The notes under the pieces are model-generated. The model was not told the origin of the DNA and searched no databases. It saw only the letters and a program-made list of their open reading frames with translations. A DNA stretch of 64,000 nt from Streptomyces sp. NBC_01429 (lineage in GTDB: Bacteria > Actinomycetota > Actinomycetes > Streptomycetales > Streptomycetaceae): NCBI RefSeq assembly GCF_036231945.1, contig NZ_CP109599.1, forward strand, positions 2,884,501 to 2,948,500, read 5' to 3'. Both the position numbers and the translations under genes were made by a program. This document shows, one piece after another, positions 36,348 through 47,043 of this stretch; within the stretch, counting starts at the first letter, position 1; every line of letters starts with the position of its first letter.

Positions 36348-37850
36348 TCAGCCCGCGAACCAGCGCACCGGGCGCGGCTCCAGGTTCTGGTAGACGTGCT
36401 TGGCCTCGCGGTACTCGGCGAGCCCGGCCGGTCCCAGCTCGCGTCCGATGCCGGACTTGCCGAAGCCGCCCCACTCCGCCTGCGGGAGGTAGGGGTGGAA
36501 GTCGTTGATCCACACGGTGCCGTGGCGCAGCCGCCCGGCGACCCGCCGCGCGCGGCCCGGGTCGGCGGTCCACACGCCGCCGGCGAGCCCGTACTCGGTG
36601 TCGTTGGCGAGGGTGACGGCCTCGTCCTCCGTACGGAACGTCTCGACGGTCAGGACGGGACCGAAGACCTCTTCCCGTACGACGCGCATCTCGCGGTGGC
36701 ACTGGTCCAGCACGGTCGGCCGGAAGAAGTAGCCGCCCTCGGGCCGTACGTCCGACGGGTCGGGACGGCCGCCGCCGGCGCGCGGCACGGCGCCCTCGGC
36801 GAGCGCGGAGGCCACGTACTCCTCGGTCTTGGCGAGCTGCGCGGCGGAGACGAGCGGGCCGCACTCCACGCCCTTCTCGGTGCCCCGGCCCAGCCGGATA
36901 CGGTCGGCGCGGCGGGCGAGTTCGGCGACGAAGCGCTCGCGCACCGACTCCTCGATGATGAGGCGCGAACCGGCGGAGCAGACCTGGCCGCTGTGGATGA
37001 AGGCGGCGTTCAGGGCCTGGTCGACGGCGGTGTCGAAGCCTTCCTCGGTGGCGCAGGCGTCGGCGAAGACGACGTTCGGGTTCTTGCCGCCGAGTTCGAG
37101 GGCGACCTTCTTCACGCCGGGCGCGGCGGCCCGCATCACCTTCGTACCGCTGCTGAGCCCGCCGGTGAAGGAGACCAGGTCGACATCGGGGTGCGCGGAC
37201 ATCCGGGCGCCGACCGGGTCGCCGGCGCCGGTCACGAGGTTGGCGACGCCGGGCGGCAGACCGGCCTCGGCCAGGAGGTCGATGAGGTCGACCGTGGAGA
37301 GCGGGGTGATCTCGCTCGGCTTGATCACGAAGGTGTTGCCCGCCGCGAGCGCGGGGGCGATCTTCCAGCTGGCCTGGAGCAGCGGGTAGTTCCACGGCGT
37401 GATCAGCGCGCAGACCCCGACGGGCTCGTGCACGACCACGCTGTGGACGGTGTCGGAGCCCGCGTCGACGACCCGGCCGCCGCTCTCGTTCATCACCAGG
37501 TCGGCGAAGTAGCGGAAGGCGTCGGCGACGCAGTCGACGTCGACCCGGCCCTCCTCCAGGGTCTTGCCCGAGTCCCGGCTCTCCAGCAGGGCTATCTTCT
37601 CGCGGTTGCGGACCAGCAGCTCGGCGGTGCGCCGCAGCAGCGCGGCCCGCTCGGCCACGGGGGTACGGGGCCACGGGCCCTCGTCGAAGGCCGTACGGGC
37701 CGCGGCGATCGCCGCGTCGGCGTCCTCGGCCCCTCCCTCGGACACGACGGCGAGCACCGTCGCGTCGGCGGGGTCGAGGATGTCGCGTGTGGCGCCGGAG
37801 GCGGCTTCACGCCACTTTCCGTCCACATGAATCGTCTGTTGTGCCGACAC
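36348..37850 (-). CDS. betB: Betaine-aldehyde dehydrogenase
   Basis: A 500-residue ALDH-superfamily enzyme. The NAD-binding segment is ITPWNYPLLQASWKIAPALA, the general base Glu252 is in ALELGGKNP, and the catalytic Cys291 is in HSGQVCSAGSRL. It oxidises betaine aldehyde to glycine betaine. GTG 37850 is chosen because it yields MSAQQTIHVDGKWREA and has GGGAAGG upstream; the longer frame lacks support. It is the first gene of the osmoprotectant operon. Confidence 0.9.
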   Translation of the reverse strand: MSAQQTIHVDGKWREAASGATRDILDPADATVLAVVSEGGAEDADAAIAAARTAFDEGPWPRTPVAERAALLRRTAELLVRNREKIALLESRDSGKTLEEGRVDVDCVADAFRYFADLVMNESGGRVVDAGSDTVHSVVVHEPVGVCALITPWNYPLLQASWKIAPALAAGNTFVIKPSEITPLSTVDLIDLLAEAGLPPGVANLVTGAGDPVGARMSAHPDVDLVSFTGGLSSGTKVMRAAAPGVKKVALELGGKNPNVVFADACATEEGFDTAVDQALNAAFIHSGQVCSAGSRLIIEESVRERFVAELARRADRIRLGRGTEKGVECGPLVSAAQLAKTEEYVASALAEGAVPRAGGGRPDPSDVRPEGGYFFRPTVLDQCHREMRVVREEVFGPVLTVETFRTEDEAVTLANDTEYGLAGGVWTADPGRARRVAGRLRHGTVWINDFHPYLPQAEWGGFGKSGIGRELGPAGLAEYREAKHVYQNLEPRPVRWFAG

Positions 37851-37998
37851 GTCGCGTATTGCCTTCCCTAACCGGAACGTTCCTCCACCAGCGAGAACTG
37901 GCGGTTCCGGCGCCTGCCCCGCAGGGGGGAAAGCATGCGTACCGGGTGACCGAAAGTGCTCAGGGTCACGCGGGCACGGGGAACGCGGGGCCTGCGGC

Positions 37999-38541
37999 CT
38001 ATGCCCCGCCCTCGTCGGCCGGCTCGTCCCTGACCAGCAGACCGGCCGCCCACAGCGGCATGAGCCAGTGCACGAGGAGCGCCCCGGCCAGGACGGGAAC
38101 GAGCAGCGTCCCCGCCCGTACGTTCCCGAGCGCCCCGTCGCCGAGCCCGCCGGCCGCGACGGCACCGAGGGCGGCGGCGAGCAGCACCAGTGTGGTGACC
38201 CGGTGGGCGCGCGCCAGCACCCGGTCCCGTTCGGCGAGCTGCCGCTCGTCGAGGACCCGGCCGCGCAGCTCCAGCAGTCCGCGCGTGGCGCTGTTGAGCA
38301 CGCCGGTCGCCAGGCACCACGGCAGGAGCAGCCCGATCAGCACGAAGAGGGGCCAGGTCCGGCCGGTGGACTCGGCGACGAACGGCGCGGCCAGCCCGAG
38401 CGCGCTGAGCACGAGATGCGCCCCGACCACCGCGCGCCTGCGCCCGGCCGTCGCGTGGAACCGCCGCGCCTCCGGCCTGTTCATCAGCGCCAGCATCCGC
38501 CGGTCGTACGCCGTGGGCGCCGGTGTCTCTCGCGCGTTCAT
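37999..38541 (-). CDS. Four-helix integral membrane protein
   Basis: A 180-residue protein with a cytoplasmic N-terminus and about four membrane helices arranged as two pairs (about 40-60, 66-86, 115-133 and 142-165). A charged cytoplasmic loop (RGRVLDERQLAERDRVLARA) separates the pairs. Its ATG overlaps the stop of a small XRE regulator gene. Such XRE-membrane protein pairs are common in actinobacteria. No function is known. Confidence 0.78.
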   Translation of the reverse strand: MNARETPAPTAYDRRMLALMNRPEARRFHATAGRRRAVVGAHLVLSALGLAAPFVAESTGRTWPLFVLIGLLLPWCLATGVLNSATRGLLELRGRVLDERQLAERDRVLARAHRVTTLVLLAAALGAVAAGGLGDGALGNVRAGTLLVPVLAGALLVHWLMPLWAAGLLVRDEPADEGGA

Positions 38542-38786
38542 GACTGTTTCCTCCCGTAGACCTCGTCGGTGAGCGGGCTGAAGGGCTTCAGGGAGAACAG
38601 CGCCTCCACGGGCAGACCGAAGAACTCCGCGACCCGCAGCGCCAGATCGAGGCTCGGGTTGTACTGCCCGCGCTCGATGTAGCCGATGGTCTGGTAGTGG
38701 ACCCCCACGGCCTCGGCCAGCTGCTGGCGGGACACTTTCCGCTCAGCTCTGACGACCGCCAGCCTGTTGTGCACCTGCTCGCTCAT
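38538..38786 (-). CDS. Small XRE-family DNA-binding protein
   Basis: An 82-residue protein that is almost only a helix-turn-helix: [20 protein letters not shown], then [20 protein letters not shown]. It is of the type that pairs with a membrane protein (next gene, 4-bp overlap). An inverted repeat overlaps its start codon, so autoregulation is likely. Confidence 0.87.
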   Translation of the reverse strand: MSEQVHNRLAVVRAERKVSRQQLAEAVGVHYQTIGYIERGQYNPSLDLALRVAEFFGLPVEALFSLKPFSPLTDEVYGRKQS

Positions 38787-38804
38787 GTATAAGAAGTACT
38801 ACAT
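38785..38804. promoter_or_regulatory. Inverted repeat overlapping the start of the XRE gene
   Basis: ATGTA-N10-TACAT spans two bases of the start codon and the bases just upstream in an AT-rich patch. It would block transcription or translation initiation if the XRE protein binds it. Confidence 0.5.
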
Positions 38805-38842
38805 TCACGAAGAGGTTGGCAACAGAGTGGAGGTCGGCAACG

Positions 38843-38887
38843 GAAAAGCCCCGTACGGCCGGTGGAGTTCCGGCGGCACGGGGCCTT
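38843..38887 (-). terminator. Terminator hairpin after mdh
   Basis: AAGGCCCCGT pairs with ACGGGGCTTT-type sequence around an inner CCGG/CCGG stem. The left arm begins AAAAGCCCCGT and the right arm ends ACGGGGCCTT. It lies 24 bp past the mdh stop. Confidence 0.75.
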
Positions 38888-38910
38888 CGTGGTGCGACAG
38901 GCGCGTCCGG

Positions 38911-40017
<1,107 letters not shown>

Positions 40018-40098
40018 CTATCGGACCCGGCGCGACGCTCACCCACACCCCCTTGTGGCGCGGCTCACGCGCCCCGGTGCGTACGGGCTCACGCGCCC

Positions 40099-40132
40099 GG
40101 TGCGTACGGGCCCGGGCCGCCCCGTACGCACC
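40099..40132 (-). terminator. Hairpin after the XRE-DUF2690 gene
   Basis: GGTGCGTACGGG (40099-40110) and its exact complement (40121-40132) enclose a 10-nt loop, 27 bp past the stop of the upstream gene. The segment before it repeats GGTGCGTACGGGC once more as a direct repeat. Confidence 0.7.
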
Positions 40133-40158
40133 GCGCCGCGTGGCGGGCGGGGGGGCGG

Positions 40159-41376
40159 TCACTCCCCCGTGGTGCAGCCCTTCACGCCGGTCGCCGCGAG
40201 CGTCGCGCACGCCTTGGCGCTCTCGGCGTCGGGAACGGCGGCCATGGTGGTGTACGCGGTCGTGTTCACCTCCACCGAAGCGGCCTGCTCCTCGCCCGTG
40301 GCCCGCAGGGAGCTGATCCGCACCTCGTCACCGACGGCGGCCTGCGTGATCCTGGCCCAGGCCGCGCCGCAGGTCTTGCTGTAGCGGACCTCGATCAGGC
40401 TCGTACCGACCGTGGCGTTGGAGACGGTCTCGGCGAACTCGCCGCCGCAGCCCATCTCTTCCGGGTCCTTGCCCGTGCAGTCGTCGCCGCCGCACTTCAC
40501 CCCGGCCGGCAGGGCGGACTTGCTGGGGGACGGTGAGGCGGACGGGGACTGCGCCACGGCCTTGCCGCTCCTGCCGTCACCGCCGATGTCGGTCAGCAGC
40601 AGCGCGGCCCCTATGACCAGCAGCGCGCCGACGACTCCCGCGGCGAAGACCATCATCCGGCCCCGTCCGCTCTTCGGCTTCCCCGCGGACCCCTGGCCCG
40701 GTCCTTGGCCCGGTCCCTGTCCCTGTCCCTGGCCCTGGCCGGGCGCGGCGGTGGGGCCGTAACCCGGCGCCGAGTACCCTCCCGGACCGCTGGGACCTCC
40801 CTGACCACCGGGACCGCCGGCGCCACCGAGACCGGCGCGCGTGCCGGGTCCGCGCTGCTGCGGGACGCCCGCCGCGCCGCGCCGGGCCGCCGGTCCGGCG
40901 CCGAAGTCGACGGTCGCGCCCGGCACCCGGGCTCCGGACCCGGCCGCCGTACCGGGGCCCCCCTTGCCCGTCTTGCCGGGGGCGGCCGCCGTACCGGGAC
41001 CGCCCGCGGCGCCGGTGCTGCCCGCCGCCCCCGGGCTGAACTCGCCCAGCGCCATCCTGGCCTGGGAGATGCGTATCGCTTCCATCGTCATGTCGTGGCG
41101 CATCTCCGAGCGGCTCCAGGCCCGCTCCGCCAGCTCCCACATCGTGGTCAGATGCCCCTGATGCGTGCCGGTGACGTCGGCCAGGGCGACGATCGCGCCC
41201 TTGGGCGCGAGCATCCGGCCGTTGAGATAACGCTCCCACGACGTCTTGCTGTAACCGGTTCTGTCCGCCACCGCGGCGATGCTCAGACCGCTGCGGTCGA
41301 CCAGCGCGCGCAACTGGCTGGTGAACTCACTGACTTCCGGATCCAGCTCTTCCGGAAGCGCCTTCCAACGAGGCAT
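40159..41376 (-). CDS. XRE-HTH protein with transmembrane segment and extracellular DUF2690 domain
   Basis: A 405-residue protein. The N-terminal HTH is FTSQLRALVDRSGLSIAAVA, then DRTGYSKTSWERYLNGRM. A long Gly/Pro/Gln/Ala-rich linker (110-250) includes GQ repeats. A single membrane helix (MMVFAAGVVGALLVIGAALL) and a C-terminal domain with paired cysteines (CGGDDCTGKDPEEMGCGG) and RYSKTCGAAWARI follow. The layout predicts a DNA-binding domain in the cytoplasm tied to an external sensor or wall-associated domain. Targets and signal are unknown. Confidence 0.85.
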   Translation of the reverse strand: MPRWKALPEELDPEVSEFTSQLRALVDRSGLSIAAVADRTGYSKTSWERYLNGRMLAPKGAIVALADVTGTHQGHLTTMWELAERAWSRSEMRHDMTMEAIRISQARMALGEFSPGAAGSTGAAGGPGTAAAPGKTGKGGPGTAAGSGARVPGATVDFGAGPAARRGAAGVPQQRGPGTRAGLGGAGGPGGQGGPSGPGGYSAPGYGPTAAPGQGQGQGQGPGQGPGQGSAGKPKSGRGRMMVFAAGVVGALLVIGAALLLTDIGGDGRSGKAVAQSPSASPSPSKSALPAGVKCGGDDCTGKDPEEMGCGGEFAETVSNATVGTSLIEVRYSKTCGAAWARITQAAVGDEVRISSLRATGEEQAASVEVNTTAYTTMAAVPDAESAKACATLAATGVKGCTTGE

Positions 41377-41833
41377 TCCGCCTCCCCCTTGTCCCCCCGC
41401 ACGTGCCCGATGTACCGCCCCGCGCCTTTCATCCCCACGCCCGTCGCGGCCTCCCCGGCCACGACCCCACGGCGCTCCCCCGGCAGCCGTGTAGCGGACG
41501 AGCCGCGTCGCGGACTACCCACAGGGATGTACCGAGTCAGGATGCCAGTTCCCCCAGCGGCAGCGCATGGGAGCAATCAGAGCCGTCACGACGCGCCGTC
41601 GCACGCCCCGGCCCGATTTCCCGCCTCAGTCTCGCATCCGTCACCCGATGATCACACCATGGCGGAATGGTGAGTTCCGTACCGCGGGCCACATACCGGG
41701 CCCGAATCACCACGAACGGTCCGTGACGCTGATCTCACCGCCACGAACGGACGGCGCCCGTCCTTCCTCGGAGGGGAGGGACGGGCGCCGTCCGCGGATG
41801 CGCGGTCAGAGGTCAGAGGTCAACCGACAGGCT
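41377..41833. other. 457-bp intergenic region
   Basis: No supported gene. It should hold the promoter of the XRE-DUF2690 gene in its left part. Two copies of CCACGAACGG-type sequence (about 41710 and 41741) precede the strong hairpin at 41748-41794. Nothing else was recognised. Confidence 0.6.
41748..41794 (-). terminator. 16-bp perfect hairpin after the folD-DUF3017 operon
   Basis: CGGACGGCGCCCGTCC (41748-41763) pairs perfectly with 41779-41794 across a 15-nt loop, 40 bp past the DUF3017 stop. No T-run follows on either strand. Confidence 0.8.
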
Positions 41834-42544
41834 CTAAGGCACGGTCGAGTGGACGATGTCCTCCAGGAACGGGATCTCCAGCCACGGCCGGGGCTGGGTC
41901 ATCAGCGAGAGCATGACGATCGCCACGCCCAGCAGGCCGTACGTCAGCATGTCGGTGAAGCGCGAACGGACCGCGAGCATGCCCACGGACGGCATCACGC
42001 GCCGGAGGGCCGCGCCGCCGATCAGGGCGATGCCGATCAGTATCGTGCCGATCCGGAACGCCTCGGCGAAGGGGTGCAGTCCGACGATCAGCAGCCCCAG
42101 ACCGATCGTCCCGAGCACGCTGAGCAGCGGCCACTGGCGGGCCGGCGCGGGCGCGTCGCGCGGAGCGGCACGGCCGCCGCCCTCGGGACGCGCCGTGTCC
42201 TGGGTGAGTGAGAACCGGCTGCCGGGCTCGGGTGGCTCAGGGGCGTCGCTCCCGGCCGTCGCGGAGTCCGCCGCAGCCGTCGTGGCCGCCGAGTCCGCGG
42301 AATCCTCGGGCCCGGAAGGAGCGGCGTCCCCGGCACCGGCCGACTCAGGCTCCGCTGCCGACGTCTGCTTCGACTCCGGCTCCGGCTCCCGGCCCGACTC
42401 CGCGGCCGACTCTGCGGCCGGTGCCGGCTCCGTGGCCGGGGCGACCGGCGTATCCACCGTCTCCGGCTTCCCTTCGCTCTGCCTCGACCGCGCCCGCGCC
42501 GCGCCGTCCGCGCCCGTACCAGCGGCGCTCGTACCAGCACCCAT
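41834..42544 (-). CDS. DUF3017-domain membrane protein
   Basis: A 236-residue protein. The N-terminal 130 residues are low-complexity, acidic and Ala/Glu/Ser/Pro-rich. The C-terminal 100 residues contain three membrane helices (LSVLGTIGLGLLIVGLHPF, TILIGIALIGGAALRRVMP and DMLTYGLLGVAIVMLSLMTQ), matching the actinobacterial DUF3017 family. It follows folD by 32 bp, an arrangement conserved in Streptomyces. No function is known. Confidence 0.85.
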   Translation of the reverse strand: MGAGTSAAGTGADGAARARSRQSEGKPETVDTPVAPATEPAPAAESAAESGREPEPESKQTSAAEPESAGAGDAAPSGPEDSADSAATTAAADSATAGSDAPEPPEPGSRFSLTQDTARPEGGGRAAPRDAPAPARQWPLLSVLGTIGLGLLIVGLHPFAEAFRIGTILIGIALIGGAALRRVMPSVGMLAVRSRFTDMLTYGLLGVAIVMLSLMTQPRPWLEIPFLEDIVHSTVP

Positions 42545-42576
42545 GAGGTGGTGCCCCTTTCCGGTTCGGCTCGCGC

Positions 42577-43443
42577 TCAGCCCGCGTCCGTGACGGCGGC
42601 GCGTTCGGCCGCCTCGACGACATTGACCAGCAGCTGGGCGCGGGTCATCGGGCCGACGCCGCCCGGGTTGGGCGAGATCCAGGCGGCCACGTCAGCGACG
42701 CCCGGGTGGACATCGCCGACGATCTTGCCGTTCCCGTCCCGGCTGACACCGACGTCGAGGACCGCAGCGCCCTCCTTGACGTCCTCGGGATTGATGATGT
42801 GCGGCACCCCGGCCGCCGCCACGATGATGTCGGCCTGCTTGAGGAGCGCCGGCAGGTCACGGGTGCCGGTGTGGCACTGGGTGACCGTCGCGTTCTCCGA
42901 CTTGCGGGTCAGCAGCAGCGGGATCGACCGGCCGACGGTGATGCCCCGGCCCACGACCACCACATGCGCGCCGTTGATCTCGACGCCGTGGTGGCGCAGC
43001 AGCTGGATGATGCCGTACGGGGTGCACGGCAGCGGCCCCTCCTCGTTGAGCACCAGGCGGCCCAGGCTCATCGGGTGCAGCCCGTCGGCGTCCTTGAGCG
43101 GGTCCATCAGCTCCAGTACGCGGTTGGTGTCGATGCCCTTGGGCAGCGGGAGCTGGACGATGTACCCGGTGCACTCGGGGTTGGCGTTCAGCTCCGCCAC
43201 GACCGCCTCGATCTCCTCCTGGGAGGCCGTGTCGGGCAGTTCACGCTGGATCGAGGCGATGCCCACCTGGGCGCAGTCGCGGTGCTTGCCGTTCACGTAC
43301 CAGCGGCTGCCCGGGTCGTCCCCGACGAGCAGGGTTCCGAGACCGGGTGTGATCCCGCGCTCCTTGAGGGCCGCCACGCGGACGGTCAGATCGGACTTGA
43401 TCGCGGCTGCGGTGGCCTTGCCATCGAGAATCTGGGCGCTCAT
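42577..43443 (-). CDS. folD: Bifunctional methylenetetrahydrofolate dehydrogenase/cyclohydrolase
   Basis: A 288-residue cytosolic enzyme that interconverts 5,10-methylene-, 5,10-methenyl- and 10-formyl-tetrahydrofolate with NADP. The catalytic Tyr-x3-Lys is in [12 protein letters not shown], the folate-binding QLPLPKGI is present, and the cofactor motif is [14 protein letters not shown] with [13 protein letters not shown] near the end. ATG 43443 ([16 protein letters not shown]) fits the family start. It supplies one-carbon units to purine synthesis, encoded nearby. Confidence 0.96.
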   Translation of the reverse strand: MSAQILDGKATAAAIKSDLTVRVAALKERGITPGLGTLLVGDDPGSRWYVNGKHRDCAQVGIASIQRELPDTASQEEIEAVVAELNANPECTGYIVQLPLPKGIDTNRVLELMDPLKDADGLHPMSLGRLVLNEEGPLPCTPYGIIQLLRHHGVEINGAHVVVVGRGITVGRSIPLLLTRKSENATVTQCHTGTRDLPALLKQADIIVAAAGVPHIINPEDVKEGAAVLDVGVSRDGNGKIVGDVHPGVADVAAWISPNPGGVGPMTRAQLLVNVVEAAERAAVTDAG

Positions 43444-43741
43444 GCCCCCCATCCTCGCGGATGACCCCTCCGCTGTTCCAATCCGGTCGCCCCGCGGCGC
43501 TCGTACGGTCCTTCCTGTCACCGCTGGTCACGCGGGGTCGCGGCGCGGAGCGGGCCGACCGGCGGCGGGAGGAGGTTGCGCTTGCACAACAGCCACGGAA
43601 AGCGACTGGACAAAAATGAGAGGTTAATACCACGATTACCGCGCAGCGCGGTCGGCGTAACGGGGGGCAGTCCGCTCAGTTCTGAGAAGTTCCTCCACGC
43701 GGGCCGTGTCGTCCCCGCACCACCCAACGGAGGAATTCCCC
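43444..43741. other. Divergent promoter region between folD and the RDD gene
   Basis: No gene. The centre (about 43570-43640) is relatively AT-rich and contains TTGCAC and GGTTAATACC elements that could be promoter parts, but spacing to a clear -10 is not convincing. Confidence 0.5.
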
Positions 43742-44362
43742 ATGAGCTTCGGCGACCCGAACAACCCTTACGGCCAGCAGGGCCAGCCGGGTCAGCAGCA
43801 GCCCGGATACGGCCCGCCCCAGGGCCAGCAGCCGGGTTACGGCTACCCCCAGCAGGCCCCTCAGGGCGTACCGCCGCAGGGGTACGGATACCCCCAGCAG
43901 CAGCCGGGTCAGCCGTACGGCGCGTACCCGCAGGGCCAGCCCGGATACGGCGGCGGCATGCCGGAACTCGCGCACTGGGGACTGCGGGTGGGCGGCAAGC
44001 TCATCGACGGGCTGATCATGATGGTCCCGTACATCCTGGTCGTCATCGGTGGCGGCCTCGGTGACTCCGCGGGCACGCTCTTCGTCATCATCGGCCTCCT
44101 GGGCATGCTCGGCGTCTTCATCTGGCAGCTGATCCAGGAGGGTTCGACCGGTCAGACGGTCGGCAAGAAGGTCGTGGGCATCAAGCTGCTGCGCGAGAGC
44201 GACGGCCAGCCGATCGGCGGCGGCATGGCGTTCGTCCGCACGCTCGCCCACTTCCTGGACAACATCGCCTGCTACCTCGGCTGGCTGTGGCCGCTGTGGG
44301 ACCAGAAGAAGCAGACGTTCGCGGACAAGGTCTGCTCGACGGTGGTCATCAGGTCCCAGTGA
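43742..44362 (+). CDS. RDD-family membrane protein with Pro/Gly/Gln-rich N-terminus
   Basis: A 206-residue protein. The first 75 residues form a Gln/Pro/Gly/Tyr-rich tail of repeated GYPQQ / QPGYG units. An RDD domain with about three helices follows: [18 protein letters not shown], then [24 protein letters not shown] is seven bases before the ATG. RDD proteins are of unclear function, some proposed as ion exchangers. It is convergent with purH and ends at a strong hairpin. Confidence 0.88.
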   Translation: MSFGDPNNPYGQQGQPGQQQPGYGPPQGQQPGYGYPQQAPQGVPPQGYGYPQQQPGQPYGAYPQGQPGYGGGMPELAHWGLRVGGKLIDGLIMMVPYILVVIGGGLGDSAGTLFVIIGLLGMLGVFIWQLIQEGSTGQTVGKKVVGIKLLRESDGQPIGGGMAFVRTLAHFLDNIACYLGWLWPLWDQKKQTFADKVCSTVVIRSQ

Positions 44363-44427
44363 GCGAAGCCTGCTCAACGGCTCCTCGACGAGGCGGATGT
44401 GACGGCTCCTCAGCGGGGCCGAAACCC

Positions 44428-44461
44428 GAAGGCCGCGTTCCCGGACGGGAACGCGGCCTTC
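44428..44461. terminator. 15-bp perfect bidirectional terminator between RDD gene and purH
   Basis: GAAGGCCGCGTTCCC and its exact complement flank a 4-nt GGAC loop, with A-rich left and TTC right flanks, serving both convergent transcripts. Confidence 0.9.
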
Positions 44462-44478
44462 GCCGTCGGTGGGGCCGC

Positions 44479-46035
44479 TCAGTGGAAGAAGTGGCGCGTC
44501 CCCGTGAAGTACATCGTGGCGCCCGCGGCGCGCGCCGCCTCGACGACCAGCTCGTCACGGACCGAACCGCCCGGCTGCACCACGGCCTTGACGCCCGCGG
44601 CCAGCAGGATCTCCAGGCCGTCGGGGAACGGGAAGAACGCGTCGGAGGCCGCGTACGCGCCGCGCGCCCGCTCCTCGCCCGCGCGCTCGACCGCGAGCTT
44701 CGCGGAGTCGACGCGGTTGACCTGCCCCATGCCGACGCCCACCGAGGCACCGCCCTTGGCGAGCAGGATCGCGTTGGACTTGACCGCGCGGGACGCCTTC
44801 CAGGCGAAGGCCAGCTCGCGCAGCTCGGCTTCCGAGAGCGGTTCGCCGGTGGCGAGCGTCCAGTTGGCCGGGTCGTCGCCGTCGGCCTGGAGCCGGTCGG
44901 TGACCTGGAGCAGCGCGCCGCCGTCGATCGGCTTGACCTCGACGCGCGCCGAAGGGGCGTCGGGGCAGCGCAGCACGCGGATGTTCTTCTTGCGGGCCAG
45001 CACCTCGACGGCGCCGTCCTCGTAGCCGGGCGCGATGATGACCTCGGTGAAGATCTCCGCGACCTGCTCGGCCATGGCGACGGACACCGGACGGTTGACG
45101 GCGATCACGCCGCCGAACGCGGACAGCGGGTCGCACTCGTGCGCCTTGCGGTGCGCCTCGGCGACATCGTCACCGATGGCGATCCCGCACGGGTTGGCGT
45201 GCTTGATGATCGCGACGCACGGCTCGGCGTGGTCGTAGGCGGCACGGTGCGCGGCGTCCGTGTCGGTGTAGTTGTTGTACGACATCTCCTTGCCGTGCAG
45301 CTGCTCGGCCTCGGCGAGCCCGCCCTCGGCGCTGGTGTAGAGCGCGGCGGGCTGGTGCGGGTTCTCGCCGTAACGGAGCACGTTCTTACGGGTGTACGTG
45401 GCGCCCAGGAAGTCCGGGAAGCCTTCGCCCTCGGCGTAGTCGTCGGCGAACCAGGAGGCGACGGCCACGTCGTACGCGGCGGTGTGCTGGAAGGCCTCCG
45501 CCGCGAGGCGCTTGCGGGTGGTGAGGTCGAACCCGCCGGCCCGGACGGCGCCGAGGACGTCCGCGTACCGCTCGGGGCTGGTGACGACCGCGACCGAGGG
45601 GTGGTTCTTGGCGGCTGCGCGGACCATCGAGGGGCCGCCGATGTCGATCTGCTCGACGCACTCGTCGGGCGAGGCGCCGGAGGCGACCGTCTCGCGGAAC
45701 GGGTAGAGGTTCACGACGACGAGGTCGAACGGCTCGATGTCCAGCTCGGCGAGCTGCGCGCGGTGCGCGTCGAGCCGCAGGTCGGCGAGGATGCCGGCGT
45801 GGACGCGCGGGTGCAGCGTCTTGACCCGGCCGTCCAGGCACTCGGGGAAGCCGGTCAGCTCCTCGACCTTGGTGACCGGCACGCCGGCGGCGGCGATCCT
45901 GGCGGCGGTGGAGCCGGTCGAGACCAGGGTGACGCCCGCCTCGTGCAGCCCGCGCGCCAGCTCTTCCAGACCTGTCTTGTCGTAGACGCTGACCAGGGCC
46001 CTACGGATGGGCCGCTTCGTACCTTCGGCGGTCAC
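44479..46035 (-). CDS. purH: Bifunctional AICAR transformylase/IMP cyclohydrolase
   Basis: A 518-residue enzyme for the last two steps of IMP synthesis. The N-terminal IMP cyclohydrolase domain begins [20 protein letters not shown] with [16 protein letters not shown]. The C-terminal AICAR formyltransferase carries [15 protein letters not shown] and [20 protein letters not shown]. The ATG overlaps the purN stop by 4 bp, so purN and purH are co-translated. The formyl donor comes from folate metabolism (folD nearby). Confidence 0.97.
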   Translation of the reverse strand: MTAEGTKRPIRRALVSVYDKTGLEELARGLHEAGVTLVSTGSTAARIAAAGVPVTKVEELTGFPECLDGRVKTLHPRVHAGILADLRLDAHRAQLAELDIEPFDLVVVNLYPFRETVASGASPDECVEQIDIGGPSMVRAAAKNHPSVAVVTSPERYADVLGAVRAGGFDLTTRKRLAAEAFQHTAAYDVAVASWFADDYAEGEGFPDFLGATYTRKNVLRYGENPHQPAALYTSAEGGLAEAEQLHGKEMSYNNYTDTDAAHRAAYDHAEPCVAIIKHANPCGIAIGDDVAEAHRKAHECDPLSAFGGVIAVNRPVSVAMAEQVAEIFTEVIIAPGYEDGAVEVLARKKNIRVLRCPDAPSARVEVKPIDGGALLQVTDRLQADGDDPANWTLATGEPLSEAELRELAFAWKASRAVKSNAILLAKGGASVGVGMGQVNRVDSAKLAVERAGEERARGAYAASDAFFPFPDGLEILLAAGVKAVVQPGGSVRDELVVEAARAAGATMYFTGTRHFFH

Positions 46036-46715
46036 TGGATCGTTACCTTTCGTCCCTCAATGCGGTAGCCGTGCCGGGCCAGACGCCCCACGACCTCGAC
46101 GAGCAGGCGTCGCTCGACTTCCTTGATGCGCTCGTGGAGAGCGTCTTCATCGTCCTCGTCCCGCACCTCGACCACGCCCTGCGCGATGATCGGGCCGGTG
46201 TCGACGCCGTCGTCGACGAAGTGGACGGTGCAGCCGGTGACCTTCGCTCCGTAGGCGAGCGCCTCGCGCACGCCGTGGGCACCGGGAAAGCTGGGGAGCA
46301 GGGCGGGGTGGGTGTTGACGGTCCGCCCGCCGAAGCGCGCGAGGAACTCTTTCCCCACGATCTTCATGAAGCCGGCCGAGACCACGAGGTCCGGCTCGTA
46401 CGCCGCGACCGCCTCGGCGAGCGCCGCGTCCCACTCGTCCCGCGTTCCGTAGTCCTTCACGCGCCGGACGAACGTCGGCAGCCCGGCGCGCTCGGCGCGC
46501 TCCAGACCGGCGATCGCGCCGCGGTCCGCGCCGACCGCGACGATCCGCGCCCCGAAGGCCGCGGGGTCGTCGCCGATGGCGTCCAGCAGGGCCTGGAGGT
46601 TCGTACCGGAACCGGAGACGAGGACCACCAGGCGGGCCTGCCGGGCGGGCGGGCCGACCGAGGAGGACGGGGAGGGCGGGGAGGCCAAGGCGGGCGCCTT
46701 TCTTGGAGCGAGCAC
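46032..46715 (-). CDS. purN: Phosphoribosylglycinamide formyltransferase
   Basis: A 227-residue GAR transformylase, third step of purine synthesis. The family start [17 protein letters not shown] comes after about 30 disordered residues. The active-site region is [20 protein letters not shown], with Asn-His, and the Asp of [13 protein letters not shown]. The GTG at 46715 is chosen because upstream in-frame sequence has no family similarity; the ribosome site is weak. It forms an operon with purH. Confidence 0.94.
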   Translation of the reverse strand: MLAPRKAPALASPPSPSSSVGPPARQARLVVLVSGSGTNLQALLDAIGDDPAAFGARIVAVGADRGAIAGLERAERAGLPTFVRRVKDYGTRDEWDAALAEAVAAYEPDLVVSAGFMKIVGKEFLARFGGRTVNTHPALLPSFPGAHGVREALAYGAKVTGCTVHFVDDGVDTGPIIAQGVVEVRDEDDEDALHERIKEVERRLLVEVVGRLARHGYRIEGRKVTIQ

Positions 46716-47043
46716 GGCCTCTCGGGGCGTGCGGCGTTGTGTGGACGGCGACTTGGCGTGACCGTACGACTTTGTACGGTCGTACGAACGAGTCACGTTC
46801 CCGGATACGGGGAACTCTACGAAGGAGCCGACCGTCAGCAACGATACCGGCACTTCGAGCTGCCCCCCACGGGACGGGGGCCGGGCCCTGCCGTCGTCCA
46901 CCGGGCGACGATCATGGCCCGACGCCCCTTGACGACAAGTCCTGGGCCGGGAGGTAGCGTCTGGGGACAGGGTCTGTCTCCCGGACGGACCATGACGAGA
47001 GAAGACCCCCGCGCGCAGGGTCTGAGGGGAAGACGTTCACCAG
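46716..47043. other. 328-bp divergent intergenic region upstream of purN
   Basis: No supported gene. It contains the inverted repeat at 46764-46787 close to purN. The right part must hold the promoter of the following rightward gene. The start of that gene is uncertain, so part of this stretch could be coding. Confidence 0.55.
46764..46787 (-). promoter_or_regulatory. Inverted repeat upstream of purNH, operator candidate
   Basis: CGTACGAC-N8-GTCGTACG has perfect 8-bp arms. A second, overlapping palindrome CCGTAC-N6-GTACGG shares the left arm. The repeat begins 49 bp upstream of the purN start codon. A purine-responsive regulator is possible, but no known site is matched. Confidence 0.5.
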
